Assembly: GCF_900105755.1 (NCBI RefSeq)
Contig: NZ_FNTQ01000001.1
Coordinates: 1,860,001 to 1,924,000 of the forward strand
DNA: 64,000 bases
Source of the DNA: Streptomyces sp. Ag109_O5-10
GTDB lineage: Bacteria; Actinomycetota; Actinomycetes; Streptomycetales; Streptomycetaceae
Reading direction: 5' to 3'
Position 1 is the first letter of the stretch; every line of letters begins with the position of its first letter. Position numbers and translations under genes: made by a program. Shown here in pieces: positions 54,868-63,214 of the stretch. The notes under the pieces were generated by a model that was not told the origin of the DNA, made no database searches, and saw only the letters and a list, made by a program, of their open reading frames with translations.

Positions 54868-56009
54868 GCGGTGTCCCGGGGACGGCGGGCCTCCGCGAAC
54901 CGCTCGTAGCGCTCGTACCTCTCGACCCGGCGTCGCTTGGCGCGCCGGAACCTGCGGGCGACCAGGCGGGCGAGGTCGGCGGCGCCCACCATGCCGGCCT
55001 CGGGGCCGAGCTGGGCGCGGGCGATCCGGGCCTCGGGGCGGTAGCCGCGGCCGGTCAGCTGGCGCTTGAAGGCGTCCCGCGCGGGGCCGATCAGCAGGTC
55101 GTCGGCGGCGCTGACCCCACCGCCGATCACGAAGCAGGACGGGTCGAGGGCGGCGGCGAGGTTGGCGATGCCGACACCGAGCCACTGGCCGATGTCCTGG
55201 AGCAGTTCCACGCACATCGCGTCGCCCTCGCGGGCCAGCTCGGTGATCATCGGGCCGGAGATCTCGCCGATGTTGCCCTTGACGTGCTCGATGATCCCGT
55301 AGGCCACCGGGGAGTCGGCGGCGGCCAGCTCCTTGGCCTCGCGGACCAGTGCGTTGCCGGAGCTGTACTGTTCCCAGCAGCCGCGGTTGCCGCACGGGCA
55401 GCGGTGGCCACCGGGCACCACCTGCATGTGGCCGAACTCGCCGGCGACGCCGAACTTGCCCCGCTTGACCTGGCCGTCCTCCAGGATCGCGCCGCCGATG
55501 CCGGTGCCCAGCGTGATCATGACCAGGTGGTCCTCGCCGCGGCCGGCGCCGAACCGCCACTCGGCCCAGGCGGCGGCGTTGGCGTCGTTGTCGACCAGGA
55601 CGGGCACGGCGAGCCGGCCGGCGAGGCGGTCGCGCAGCGGCTCGTTCCGCCAGGACAGGTGGGGGGCGAACAGCACGCGGTTGCGGTCGGCGTCGACCCA
55701 GCCGGCCGCGCCGATGCCGACGGCGTGCACGTCGTGCCGGTCGGACAGGTCCAGGACCAGTTCGACGATCGTGTCCTCGACGACCTTCGGGCTCTTGGAC
55801 TTGTCCGGGGTCTCCGTGCGGAGCTTCTCCAGGATGTTGCCGTCGGCGTCCACGACGCCCGCCATGACCTTGGTGCCGCCGATGTCGATACCGACCGTCG
55901 GCACGCGGGGGGCCGTCAGGTGGGACCGGCGCTCCCTGGTGCCGACGGTGCGCAGGACCGGGGCCCGACGGGAGCCGATGGGGGCGGTGAGGTCGCGGTA
56001 GGTGCTCAT
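54864..56009 (-). CDS. ROK-family sugar kinase (glucokinase-like)
   Basis: A 381-residue ROK protein. A lead sequence (MSTYRDLTAPIGSRRAPVLR) precedes the kinase core, with phosphate-binding GIDIGGTKVMAGVVD, sugar-site DNDANAAAWAEWRF and GTGIGGAILEDG, the zinc/ROK motif CPCGNRGCWEQYSSGNA and a basic C-terminus. The zinc-ligand cluster indicates a ROK kinase rather than a pure repressor; there is no DNA-binding domain. Glucose or N-acetylmannosamine-like sugars are typical. Its promoter region holds TTGTCCGGACAT (56193-56204), the same operator as the GntR/Idh pair. Confidence 0.92.
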   Translation of the reverse strand: MSTYRDLTAPIGSRRAPVLRTVGTRERRSHLTAPRVPTVGIDIGGTKVMAGVVDADGNILEKLRTETPDKSKSPKVVEDTIVELVLDLSDRHDVHAVGIGAAGWVDADRNRVLFAPHLSWRNEPLRDRLAGRLAVPVLVDNDANAAAWAEWRFGAGRGEDHLVMITLGTGIGGAILEDGQVKRGKFGVAGEFGHMQVVPGGHRCPCGNRGCWEQYSSGNALVREAKELAAADSPVAYGIIEHVKGNIGEISGPMITELAREGDAMCVELLQDIGQWLGVGIANLAAALDPSCFVIGGGVSAADDLLIGPARDAFKRQLTGRGYRPEARIARAQLGPEAGMVGAADLARLVARRFRRAKRRRVERYERYERFAEARRPRDTA

Positions 56010-56145
56010 CGGGCTTGATTGTGCCTCACCGCGGGAAACGGTGCCGTTCGGGGGAGATAAGGAAAGGGTGCGGCGCCGTCGCCGAGTGCGGGTCGTCCGT
56101 GGCTGGTCGCGCCCACGCGGCCGAGCCGCGCATGTCACGGCTCCG

Positions 56146-56162
56146 CGCCCCTTTCAGGGGCG
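56146..56162 (-). terminator. hairpin terminator of the GntR gene
   Basis: CGCCCCT-TTC-AGGGGCG, a perfect 7-bp stem with a 3-nt loop, of a form very common behind Streptomyces genes. It lies about 66 nt after the GntR stop (minus strand). Confidence 0.6.
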
Positions 56163-56192
56163 ATGCGGCGCCTCTTCCTCGACATGGTCACC

Positions 56193-56204
56193 TTGTCCGG
56201 ACAT
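56193..56204. promoter_or_regulatory. GntR-type operator TTGTCCGGACAT (ROK side)
   Basis: TGTCCGGACA is a perfect 10-bp palindrome, here with TT and T flanks. An identical 12-bp copy lies in the GntR/Idh intergenic region at 57043. It sits 184 nt before the ROK kinase start (56009, minus), a plausible promoter site. Confidence 0.75.
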
Positions 56205-56227
56205 TAGAACCAGAACGCAGGCCGTCC

Positions 56228-56992
56228 TCAGGACCGCACCAGCAGCTGGAACTCGAAGGAGTAGCGGGTCGGACGGTAGATGTGGTCGCCGAACTCGACG
56301 GCGCGGCCGGTGTCGTCGTACGTGGTGCGCTGCATGGTGAGCAGCGGGGCGCCCTCCGGCTCGGTGAGCCGGTCCGCCTCGGCGGCCGTGGCGCCGCGCG
56401 CGCCGATGGACTGGCGGGCGCTGTGCAGGGTGATCCCCGCGGCCCGCATGAGGCGGTACAGGCCGGTCGCCTCCAGCTGGGCGGTGTCCAGGTCGAGCAG
56501 GCCGGGGGGCAGGTGGTTGGTCAGGTACGCCATGGGCTCGCCGTGTGCCAGCCGCAGCCGTTCGATGCGGTGCACGTCGGCGGCCTCGGCGACCCCGAGC
56601 GCGGCCGCGACCTCGGCGGACGCCGGGACGACGGTGTTGACCAGCACCTTCGTCGCGGGGCGCTGGCCGGCCGACTCCAGGTCGTCGTAGAGGCTGCTGA
56701 GTTCCAGCGGGCGCTTGACCTGGCTGTGCACGACCTGGGTGCCGACGCCCCGGCGGCGGACGAGCAGGCCCTTGTCCACGAGGGACTGGATGGCCTGGCG
56801 GACCGTCGGGCGGGACAGGCCGAGCCGTGCGGCAAGCTCGATCTCGTTGCCCAGCAGGCTGCCGGGGGTGAGCGAGCCGTGCTCGATCGCCGCTTCCAGC
56901 TGCTGGGCGAGCTGGAAGTACAACGGGACGGGTGAGCTCCGGTCCACACCGAGGTCGAGCGTCACGGTCGGGTCCACATCTGGTTTCGGCAC
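56228..56992 (-). CDS. GntR/HutC-family transcriptional regulator (UTRA domain)
   Basis: A 254-residue regulator. The N-terminal GntR winged helix: PLYFQLAQQLEAAIEHGSLT, PGSLLGNEIELAARLGLSRP, TVRQAIQSLVDKGLLVRRRG. The C-terminal UTRA effector domain follows (about 90-250: ADVHRIERLRLAHGEPMAYL, RQSIGARGATAAEADRLTEP). GTG 56992 (VPKPDVDPTV) is chosen because the helix-turn-helix follows directly. It is divergent from the Gfo/Idh gene with the palindrome TGTCCGGACA between. An effector such as a sugar phosphate is likely. Confidence 0.94.
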   Translation of the reverse strand: MPKPDVDPTVTLDLGVDRSSPVPLYFQLAQQLEAAIEHGSLTPGSLLGNEIELAARLGLSRPTVRQAIQSLVDKGLLVRRRGVGTQVVHSQVKRPLELSSLYDDLESAGQRPATKVLVNTVVPASAEVAAALGVAEAADVHRIERLRLAHGEPMAYLTNHLPPGLLDLDTAQLEATGLYRLMRAAGITLHSARQSIGARGATAAEADRLTEPEGAPLLTMQRTTYDDTGRAVEFGDHIYRPTRYSFEFQLLVRS

Positions 56993-57042
56993 GGGCCCGA
57001 GCGTATCCCCGTGACGGGTTGACGGGAAGTTGTGTAGTTCGA

Positions 57043-57054
57043 TTGTCCGGACAT
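57043..57054. promoter_or_regulatory. GntR-type operator TTGTCCGGACAT (Idh side)
   Basis: The second identical copy of the 12-bp sequence, in the 103-bp space between the divergent GntR and Gfo/Idh genes. It probably controls both divergent promoters. Confidence 0.8.
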
Positions 57055-57095
57055 ACGGATTGACAGCGCGCGGGGTGCACCAGCACCTTGTTCCC

Positions 57096-58106
57096 ATGCG
57101 CATCGGGGTCATCGGGACGGGCCGCATCGGCACCATTCACGCGAACACGCTCAGCCGTAATCGCGAGGTCGGATCGCTGATCCTCACGGACGTCGATCCC
57201 CAGCGGGCCCAGGATCTGGCGCACCGGCTCGGGGAGACGGCGGCGCCCGGGACGGACGAGATCTTCAAGTGGGGCGTGGACGCCGTGGTGATCACCGCCG
57301 CGACCTCGGCCCACGCCGACCTGATCGGCCGGGCGGCCCGCTCCGGGCTGCCGGTCTTCTGCGAGAAGCCGATCGCCCTCGACCTGCCGGGCACGCTGCA
57401 GGCGCTGGCGGAGGTCGAGAAGGCCGGGACGGTGCTGCAGATGGGCTTCCAGCGGCGCTTCGACAAGGGGTACGTGGGTGCGCGCGAGGCGGTGCGCTCG
57501 GGGCGGCTCGGGCGGCTGCACACCGTACGGGCGCTGACCTCCGACCAGTCCCCGCCCCCGCCGGAGTGGCTGCCGCTGTCCGGCGGGCTGTTCCGGGACA
57601 CGCTGATCCACGACTTCGACGTGCTGCGCTGGGTGACCGGCCGCGAGGTCGTGGACGTGTACGCGACCGGCTCGGACGCGGGGCCGGCGATGTTCCGTGA
57701 GGCCGGAGACGTCGACACCGGCGCGGCGGTGCTCACCCTGGCCGACGGCACGCTGGCCACGGCGACCGCGACCCGGCTGAACGGCGCCGGGTACGACGTG
57801 CGGATGGAGCTGTCCGGCGAGCGGGACACCGTGGTGGTCGGCCTGGACGACCGTACGCCGGTGGCCTCGACCGAACCGACCGGGCCGCCGCCCGCGGACA
57901 AGCCGTGGCCCGGTTTCCTGGAGCGGTTCGGGCCCGCCTACGAGGCCGAGCTGTGCGCCTTCGTCGACGTGGTGCGGGGGCAGCTGGCCAACCCCTGCGA
58001 CGGGCGCGAGGCGCTGCAGGCGCTGCGGATCGCGGAGGCCTGCGAGATCTCCCGGCACGAACGCAGACCGGTGGCGCTCGCGGAGATCCCGGACCGCCCG
58101 GCCTGA
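57096..58106 (+). CDS. Gfo/Idh/MocA-family oxidoreductase (inositol dehydrogenase-like)
   Basis: A 336-residue NAD-dependent oxidoreductase. N-terminal Rossmann motif RIGVIGTGRIGTIHANTLSR, then FCEKPIALDL (the EKP motif with catalytic Lys) and GGLFRDTLIHDFDVLRWVTG (DxxxHD). The family oxidises polyols or sugars such as myo-inositol. ATG 57096 (MRIGVIGTGR) is preferred over upstream starts because it begins the Rossmann strand. Divergent from the GntR gene and sharing its operator, it may act in the pathway of the ROK kinase substrate. Confidence 0.93.
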   Translation: MRIGVIGTGRIGTIHANTLSRNREVGSLILTDVDPQRAQDLAHRLGETAAPGTDEIFKWGVDAVVITAATSAHADLIGRAARSGLPVFCEKPIALDLPGTLQALAEVEKAGTVLQMGFQRRFDKGYVGAREAVRSGRLGRLHTVRALTSDQSPPPPEWLPLSGGLFRDTLIHDFDVLRWVTGREVVDVYATGSDAGPAMFREAGDVDTGAAVLTLADGTLATATATRLNGAGYDVRMELSGERDTVVVGLDDRTPVASTEPTGPPPADKPWPGFLERFGPAYEAELCAFVDVVRGQLANPCDGREALQALRIAEACEISRHERRPVALAEIPDRPA

Positions 58107-58131
58107 CCGGCGGCGGCCGCCCCGGCCGCGG

Positions 58132-59313
58132 CTACCAGCGCACGGGGAGGCTGCGCACCCCTCTCATCAGGGTGCCCGGCAGCCACTGCCCGTGCGTGCC
58201 GTCCAGGGCGAGGTCCGGGGCACGCTCCAGGAGGGCGCGCAGGGCGATCCGGCCCTCCAGGCGGGCCAGGGGCGCGCCCAGGCAGTAGTGGATGCCGTGG
58301 CCGAAGGCGAGATGCCCGCGGTGGTCGCGGCGGATGTCGAAGCGGTCGGGCTCGGGATAGCGGTCACCGTCGCGGTCGGCGCCGGCGAGGCTGATCATCA
58401 CGGGGTCGCCCCGGCCGATGGCGGTGCCGGCGATCTCCAGGGGCTCGGCGGCGTACCGGTACGTGGCGTTCTCCACCGGGCCCTCCCAGCGCAGGGTCTC
58501 CTCGATCGCGCCGTCCAGGAGGCTCATGTCGGCGCGCAGGACGGCCAGTTGGTCCGGGTGGGTGAGCAGGGCGAGGACGCCGTTGCCGATGAGGTTGACG
58601 GTGGTCTCGTGGCCGGCGATCAGCAGGACGAAGGCCATGCCGCGCAGCTCCGCGACGGAGAGCCGGTCACCGTCCTCGGCGGTGGTTCTGATCAGGTCGC
58701 TGAGCAGGTCGCCGCTCGGGCCGGCGCACCGCTTGTCCTCGATCAGCTCCGCCAGGTAGTCGGCGAGCGAGGCGAAGGCGTCGTACTCGCTGCCAGGACG
58801 GCTGGAGGCGACCACCTCGTTGGAGAGCTTGCGGAACCGCGCGCGGTCCAGCTCCGGGACGCCGAGCAGTTCGCTGATCACCGTGATGGGCAGTGGGTAG
58901 GCGAACGCGTCGAGCAGGTCGGCACGGCCGCGCGGGAGCATCTCGTCGAGCAGCCGGTCGGTGATCTCCTGGATCCTCGGTTCGAGACCGGCCACCCGGC
59001 GGGCGGTGAACGCGCGCGTGATCAGGCCGCGCAGCCTGGTGTGCTGGGGCGGGTCGGCGACCAGCAGGTACTTGCCGATCAGCTCCTCGTCGAGGAACCG
59101 GAAGCCGATCTTCTCGGTGTCCTTGGCCAGCCTGGGGTCGGCGAGCGCCGCGCGCGCCTCCTCGTACCCCACGACCAGCCAGGTCTCGTGGTACTGGTCG
59201 GGAAGGGGCCAGCGCACCCGGTGCACCGGGCCGCGTTCGCGCAGCCGTGCGTACACCGTGTGCGGGTCCGTGCGCAGACCGTCGCCGTACTCGCCGAGGT
59301 CGGTCACCTGCAT
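58132..59313 (-). CDS. cytochrome P450
   Basis: A 393-residue soluble P450. The I-helix oxygen motif is LLIAGHETTVNLIGN, the K-helix ExxR is in EETLRWEG and the heme loop is LAFGHGIHYCLGAPLARLEG with the Cys thiolate. It would need ferredoxin and ferredoxin reductase; none is encoded next to it. The pattern is typical of CYP105/CYP107-like actinobacterial P450s that hydroxylate small molecules. It converges with the Gfo/Idh gene. Substrate unknown. Confidence 0.95.
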   Translation of the reverse strand: MQVTDLGEYGDGLRTDPHTVYARLRERGPVHRVRWPLPDQYHETWLVVGYEEARAALADPRLAKDTEKIGFRFLDEELIGKYLLVADPPQHTRLRGLITRAFTARRVAGLEPRIQEITDRLLDEMLPRGRADLLDAFAYPLPITVISELLGVPELDRARFRKLSNEVVASSRPGSEYDAFASLADYLAELIEDKRCAGPSGDLLSDLIRTTAEDGDRLSVAELRGMAFVLLIAGHETTVNLIGNGVLALLTHPDQLAVLRADMSLLDGAIEETLRWEGPVENATYRYAAEPLEIAGTAIGRGDPVMISLAGADRDGDRYPEPDRFDIRRDHRGHLAFGHGIHYCLGAPLARLEGRIALRALLERAPDLALDGTHGQWLPGTLMRGVRSLPVRW

Positions 59314-59387
59314 GCTCTGCTCCCCCTTCAGGAGGTCCCCGAGGCCGTCCCGTACCCGGAGAACGCACGGGCCGCCCCGCAGGTGCC

Positions 59388-60050
59388 CTACTCCTCCAGG
59401 AGTCCCGCGTCGTAGGCCAGCAGGGCGATCTGGACGCGGTTGTTGAGGCCGAGCTTGGCCAGGATGCGGGAGACGTGGGTCTTGACGGTGGCGACGCTCA
59501 TGAAGAGGCCGGTGGCGATCTCGGCGTTGGCGAGGCCCCGGCCGACGGCGACGGCGACCTCGCGCTCGCGGTCGTTGAGTGCGGCGAGCCGGTCACGCGC
59601 GCGTGCCTGCCGGGTGTCGGCGCGGGTGCCGGCCGCGTGCGCCATCAGCTGCCGGGTGACGGCGGGCGACAGCACGGGGTCGCCGGACGCGACCCGGCGT
59701 ACCGCGGCGACGATCTCGGCGGGCGGGGTGTCCTTGAGGACGAACCCGGCGGCTCCCGCGCGCAGCGCGTGCAACACCTGTTCGTCGGCGTGGAAGGTGG
59801 TCAGGACGACGACCTGGGGGGCGTCGGCACGCGCGCGCAGCCGCTCGGTGGCGGTGAGTCCGTCCACGGACCGCATCCGGATGTCCATCAGCACGACGTC
59901 CGGACGGGTGCGGTCCACGAGCGCCTCGACCTCGTCGCCGTCGGTGCCCTCCCCGACGATCTCGATGTCCCCGGCCCCGCCCATCATGAGGGCGAGACCC
60001 GCCCGCACCAGCGGATCGTCGTCGACGAGCAGCAGTCTGATCGCGGTCAT
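59388..60050 (-). CDS. NarL/LuxR-type response regulator
   Basis: A 220-residue regulator. The receiver (LLLVDDDPLVRAG, acceptor in DVVLMDIRMRSVDG) is followed by a LuxR-type helix-turn-helix (LNDREREVAVAVGRGLANAE, MSVATVKTHVSRILAKLGLN). ATG 60050 is chosen because it begins the receiver. It follows the histidine kinase gene on the same strand with 52 nt between. Targets unknown; the adjacent P450 may be one (inference). Confidence 0.95.
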   Translation of the reverse strand: MTAIRLLLVDDDPLVRAGLALMMGGAGDIEIVGEGTDGDEVEALVDRTRPDVVLMDIRMRSVDGLTATERLRARADAPQVVVLTTFHADEQVLHALRAGAAGFVLKDTPPAEIVAAVRRVASGDPVLSPAVTRQLMAHAAGTRADTRQARARDRLAALNDREREVAVAVGRGLANAEIATGLFMSVATVKTHVSRILAKLGLNNRVQIALLAYDAGLLEE

Positions 60051-60102
60051 GGCTCCTAGGTAATCACGCGGGTACGGCGGCAGGTGCCCGGTCGCCCGGC
60101 CG

Positions 60103-61365
60103 TCACGCGGCCGGGGAGGCGGCGGCCCAGGGCAGCCAGGCGCGCACCTCGAAGCCGCCGTCGCCGACGGCCCGGTGCTCCAGCCGTCCACCGGCCAGCG
60201 TGGCGCGTTCGGTGAGGCCGATCAGGCCCTGCCCGGAGCCGGGGACGTGCGGGGCCTCGGTCGCGGGGGCGGGGTTGTGCACGGTGATGTCCAGGCCGTC
60301 GCCCGGGGCGCCGGTGACGCGGACGGTGACCTCGGCGCCGGGGGCGTGCTTGCGGGCGTTGGTGAGGCCCTCCTGGGCGATCCGGTAGGCGGTGCGGCCG
60401 ACGGAGGCGGGGACCGCGGCCGGGTCGCCGACGTGGTTGTCCAGCACCACCTTCATGCCGGCCCCCCGTACTTCGGCGACCAGCGAGTCCAGCGCGGCCA
60501 GCGTCGGCTGCGGCCGGCCGCCCGCCTCGTCGCCGTCGGCGGCGCGCAGCACGCCGATGATCTCGCGCAGGTCCTGGAGGGCCTCGTGGGCGCTCTCCCG
60601 GATGACCCCGGCGGCCCGGGCGATCTCCTCCCGGGGCGCGTCGGGCCGGAACTCCAGCGCCCCGGCGTGCACGCTGAGCAGGGTCAGCCGGTGGGCGAGG
60701 ACGTCGTGCATCTCGCGGGCGATGGCCTCCCGGGCCAGCCGCTGGGCCCGCTCGGCGCGCAGCCCGGCCTCGGTCTCGGCCCGCCGGGCCCGGTCGCGCA
60801 GGCTGACCATCAGCTGCCGTTTGGAGCGCACGAACATGCCGAGGCTGACCACGAGGAGGGTGAGCAGCACGACGAGGATGACGACGGCCAGGTACGGCAG
60901 GTCGGGGTCGGGGCGCAGCCAGTAGAAGAGCGGGACCAGCACGAGGTTGGCGGCGGTGATCCAGGCGACGTGCCGGAACGGGCGGTGCACGGCGAGCGTG
61001 AACAGCGCGACCATGGAGGCGCCGCCCGCGGTGTCGGAGGCGAAGCTGACCGGGACCATGGCGATCGCCAGACCGGTCGGCCAGCGGCGGCGCAGCCAGA
61101 CCGCGGCGCAGGACAGACCGCCGATCAGCTGGTCGGCGACGGCGAGGCCGTGCGGGACGTGGGGGTCCTGGCGCATGGTGTTGGCGGCGGCCACGCCGAG
61201 GAGGACGGCCAGCAGGAAGCAGCTGAAGTCGACGAGCCAGTCACGCGCGGTGCGCCGGGGCCGGCGGCCGGCCGGACCGGCGTCGGGGTCGAGTTCATGG
61301 ATCACGGCGGAGGGGAACAGCCACCGCCGCCCCTCGAACGTCCGTATAGAGATGTCACCGCTCAC
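60103..61365 (-). CDS. HisKA_3-type sensor histidine kinase
   Basis: A 420-residue sensor kinase if it starts at GTG 61365; the frame also allows TTG 61374. Membrane helices span about 42-160 (WLVDFSCFLLAVLLGVAAAN, DLPYLAVVILVVLLTLLVVS), then the acceptor box AIAREMHDVLAHRLTLLSVH, N box QEGLTNARKHAPGAE and G box GSGQGLIGLTERATLAGG. It is the partner of the regulator that follows. The signal is unknown. Confidence 0.93.
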   Translation of the reverse strand: MSGDISIRTFEGRRWLFPSAVIHELDPDAGPAGRRPRRTARDWLVDFSCFLLAVLLGVAAANTMRQDPHVPHGLAVADQLIGGLSCAAVWLRRRWPTGLAIAMVPVSFASDTAGGASMVALFTLAVHRPFRHVAWITAANLVLVPLFYWLRPDPDLPYLAVVILVVLLTLLVVSLGMFVRSKRQLMVSLRDRARRAETEAGLRAERAQRLAREAIAREMHDVLAHRLTLLSVHAGALEFRPDAPREEIARAAGVIRESAHEALQDLREIIGVLRAADGDEAGGRPQPTLAALDSLVAEVRGAGMKVVLDNHVGDPAAVPASVGRTAYRIAQEGLTNARKHAPGAEVTVRVTGAPGDGLDITVHNPAPATEAPHVPGSGQGLIGLTERATLAGGRLEHRAVGDGGFEVRAWLPWAAASPAA

Positions 61366-61544
61366 GGTCGACAAATCTACGCAGGACCGGTCCGTGGCAC
61401 CTACTCGTGCACGGGATCGTCGACCAAAGTTGGGCCCGTGTGGACTTTCGGTGCGCCGCGCGCGCGTGCGGAGGGTCTTCCGGCGGGCACGGCCCGCCCC
61501 ACGGCCGATGGTGCGGGCGGAGGACGCGGGGCGAGGGTCGTACC

Positions 61545-61751
61545 GTGAAACGGTTGCTGGAACTGCTCGGATTCCTCGCCCTGGCCCAGGGTGTGCTGGG
61601 GTTGCTGCACGAGGTCACCGACGGGCGGGTGGGACTCGTGCGGCGGCTCGGCTTCCTCGACCCCTACGGCGTCTACGCGAGCGTCGCGCTGATCGTGCTG
61701 GCGTGCGCGCTGTTCGCCGCCGCGGGGAGCCGGAGGTCCGGTGGCGAATGA
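61545..61751 (+). CDS. small two-helix membrane protein
   Basis: A 68-residue protein from GTG 61545: VKRLLELLGFLALAQGVLGL, LHEVTDGRVGLVRRLGFLDP, YGVYASVALIVLACALFAAA. Two membrane helices are separated by a polar loop. GCGAGGGTC lies upstream but no strong ribosome binding site decides the start. Family not recognised; it is conserved-looking with good third-position GC. Confidence 0.6.
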   Translation: MKRLLELLGFLALAQGVLGLLHEVTDGRVGLVRRLGFLDPYGVYASVALIVLACALFAAAGSRRSGGE

Positions 61752-61893
61752 GCCGCGCTGGATATATGCGCATGCCGGTAGTGGGCGGAAATAAAATACC
61801 CGCGCATGCAATTATGACTCCTGTGTCCACGCGCGGACCGTCTCCGACGGCCCGGCCGTCCGGCACCCACCGATGGACCTCCCAAGGAGTCGT

Positions 61894-62997
61894 GTGTTGA
61901 ACCCGCTCTTCACCCCCTTCGACCTCAAGTCGCTGACGATCCCCAACCGCATCTGGATGGCGGCGATGTGCCAGTACAGCGCGGAGCCGGACGGTGCGGC
62001 GGCCGGCGTCCCGACGGACTGGCACTTCTCCCACCTCGCCGCGCGCGCGGCCGGCGGCACCGGCCTGATCATCACCGAGGCCGCGGCGGTCAGCCCCGAG
62101 GGCCGGATCTCCCCCTACGACCTCGGCATCTGGAACGACGAGCAGGTCGCCGCCTTCCGGCGCATCACCGCCTTCCTGAAGTCGCAGGGCACGGTGCCCG
62201 GGATCCAGCTGGCGCACGCCGGGCGCAAGGCGTCGACCGAGCGCACCTGGGTCGACCGCGGGCGTCCGATCGCCCCGGACGAGCCGCACGGCTGGACGCC
62301 GGTGGGTCCCAGCGCGGTGGCCTTCGACGAGACGTCGACGGTGCCCGAGGAGCTGACCACGGACGGCATCCGCGAGATCGTCCAGCAGTTCGCCGACGCC
62401 GCCGTACGCGCCCACGCGGCCGGTTTCCAGATCGCCGAGATCCACGGCGCCCACGGCTACCTGATCCACCAGTTCCTCTCCCCGCAGAGCAACCGGCGCA
62501 CCGACGAGTACGGCGGTTCCTTCGAGGGCCGGATCCGCTTCGCCCTGGAGGTCGTCGACGCCGTGCGCGCCGTGTGGCCCGAGGAGCTGCCGGTGTTCTT
62601 CCGCATCTCCGCGACCGACTGGCTGTCGGAGAACCCCGAGGACGGCCGGAGGGGCTGGACCGCCGACGACACCGTCCGCCTCGCCAGGGAGCTGCTGGCG
62701 CACGGCGTCGACCTGATGGACATCTCCACCGGCGGCATCGTCCCCGACGCGAAGATCACGAGCGGACCCGGCTACCAGGTCCCCTTCGCGGACCGCGTCC
62801 GCAACGAGACCGGCATGCCCGTCGCCGCCGTGGGCCTGATCACCGAGCCCGCGCAGGCCGACAAGGTCGTCGCCTCCGGCAGCGCCGACGCGGTCCTGCT
62901 GGGCCGGGAACTCCTGCGCAACCCGTACTGGGCCCGGCACGCCGCGGACCAGCTCGGCGGCAGCGTCGGCGCGCCCGTCCAGTACCACAGGGCCTGA
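61894..62997 (+). CDS. Old Yellow Enzyme-family NADH:flavin oxidoreductase
   Basis: A 367-residue FMN ene-reductase of the YqjM-like class. Motifs: MAAMCQYSAEPDG (the active-site Cys of this class), THFSHL-type WHFSHLAARA, IQLAHAGRKAS, and HGAHGYLIHQFLSPQSNRRT followed by DEYGGSFEGR. It reduces activated C=C bonds with NADPH. AAGGAGT lies 4-7 nt before GTG 61894 or TTG 61897; the frame also opens at ATG 61873. It is a common housekeeping/detoxification enzyme. Confidence 0.95.
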   Translation: MLNPLFTPFDLKSLTIPNRIWMAAMCQYSAEPDGAAAGVPTDWHFSHLAARAAGGTGLIITEAAAVSPEGRISPYDLGIWNDEQVAAFRRITAFLKSQGTVPGIQLAHAGRKASTERTWVDRGRPIAPDEPHGWTPVGPSAVAFDETSTVPEELTTDGIREIVQQFADAAVRAHAAGFQIAEIHGAHGYLIHQFLSPQSNRRTDEYGGSFEGRIRFALEVVDAVRAVWPEELPVFFRISATDWLSENPEDGRRGWTADDTVRLARELLAHGVDLMDISTGGIVPDAKITSGPGYQVPFADRVRNETGMPVAAVGLITEPAQADKVVASGSADAVLLGRELLRNPYWARHAADQLGGSVGAPVQYHRA

Positions 62998-63214
62998 CAC
63001 CGGCCCGCCGGCGGTTCGGATGCGGCGACGGCGACGAAGACGTCACCGTTCGCCCGTCCCGCGCTCCGGCCGGACACTTGAAGTGAGCGCACCGCTCACA
63101 CTTTCGCCGTTCCCCGTCGCGAACCGCTTCCGGACCGCCGGCCCCGGGGCACCCCGGTGCCGTGACGTCACGCCCGCGGAACGCGGCCGACACTCCGGAA
63201 GCGATGCGATCGAC

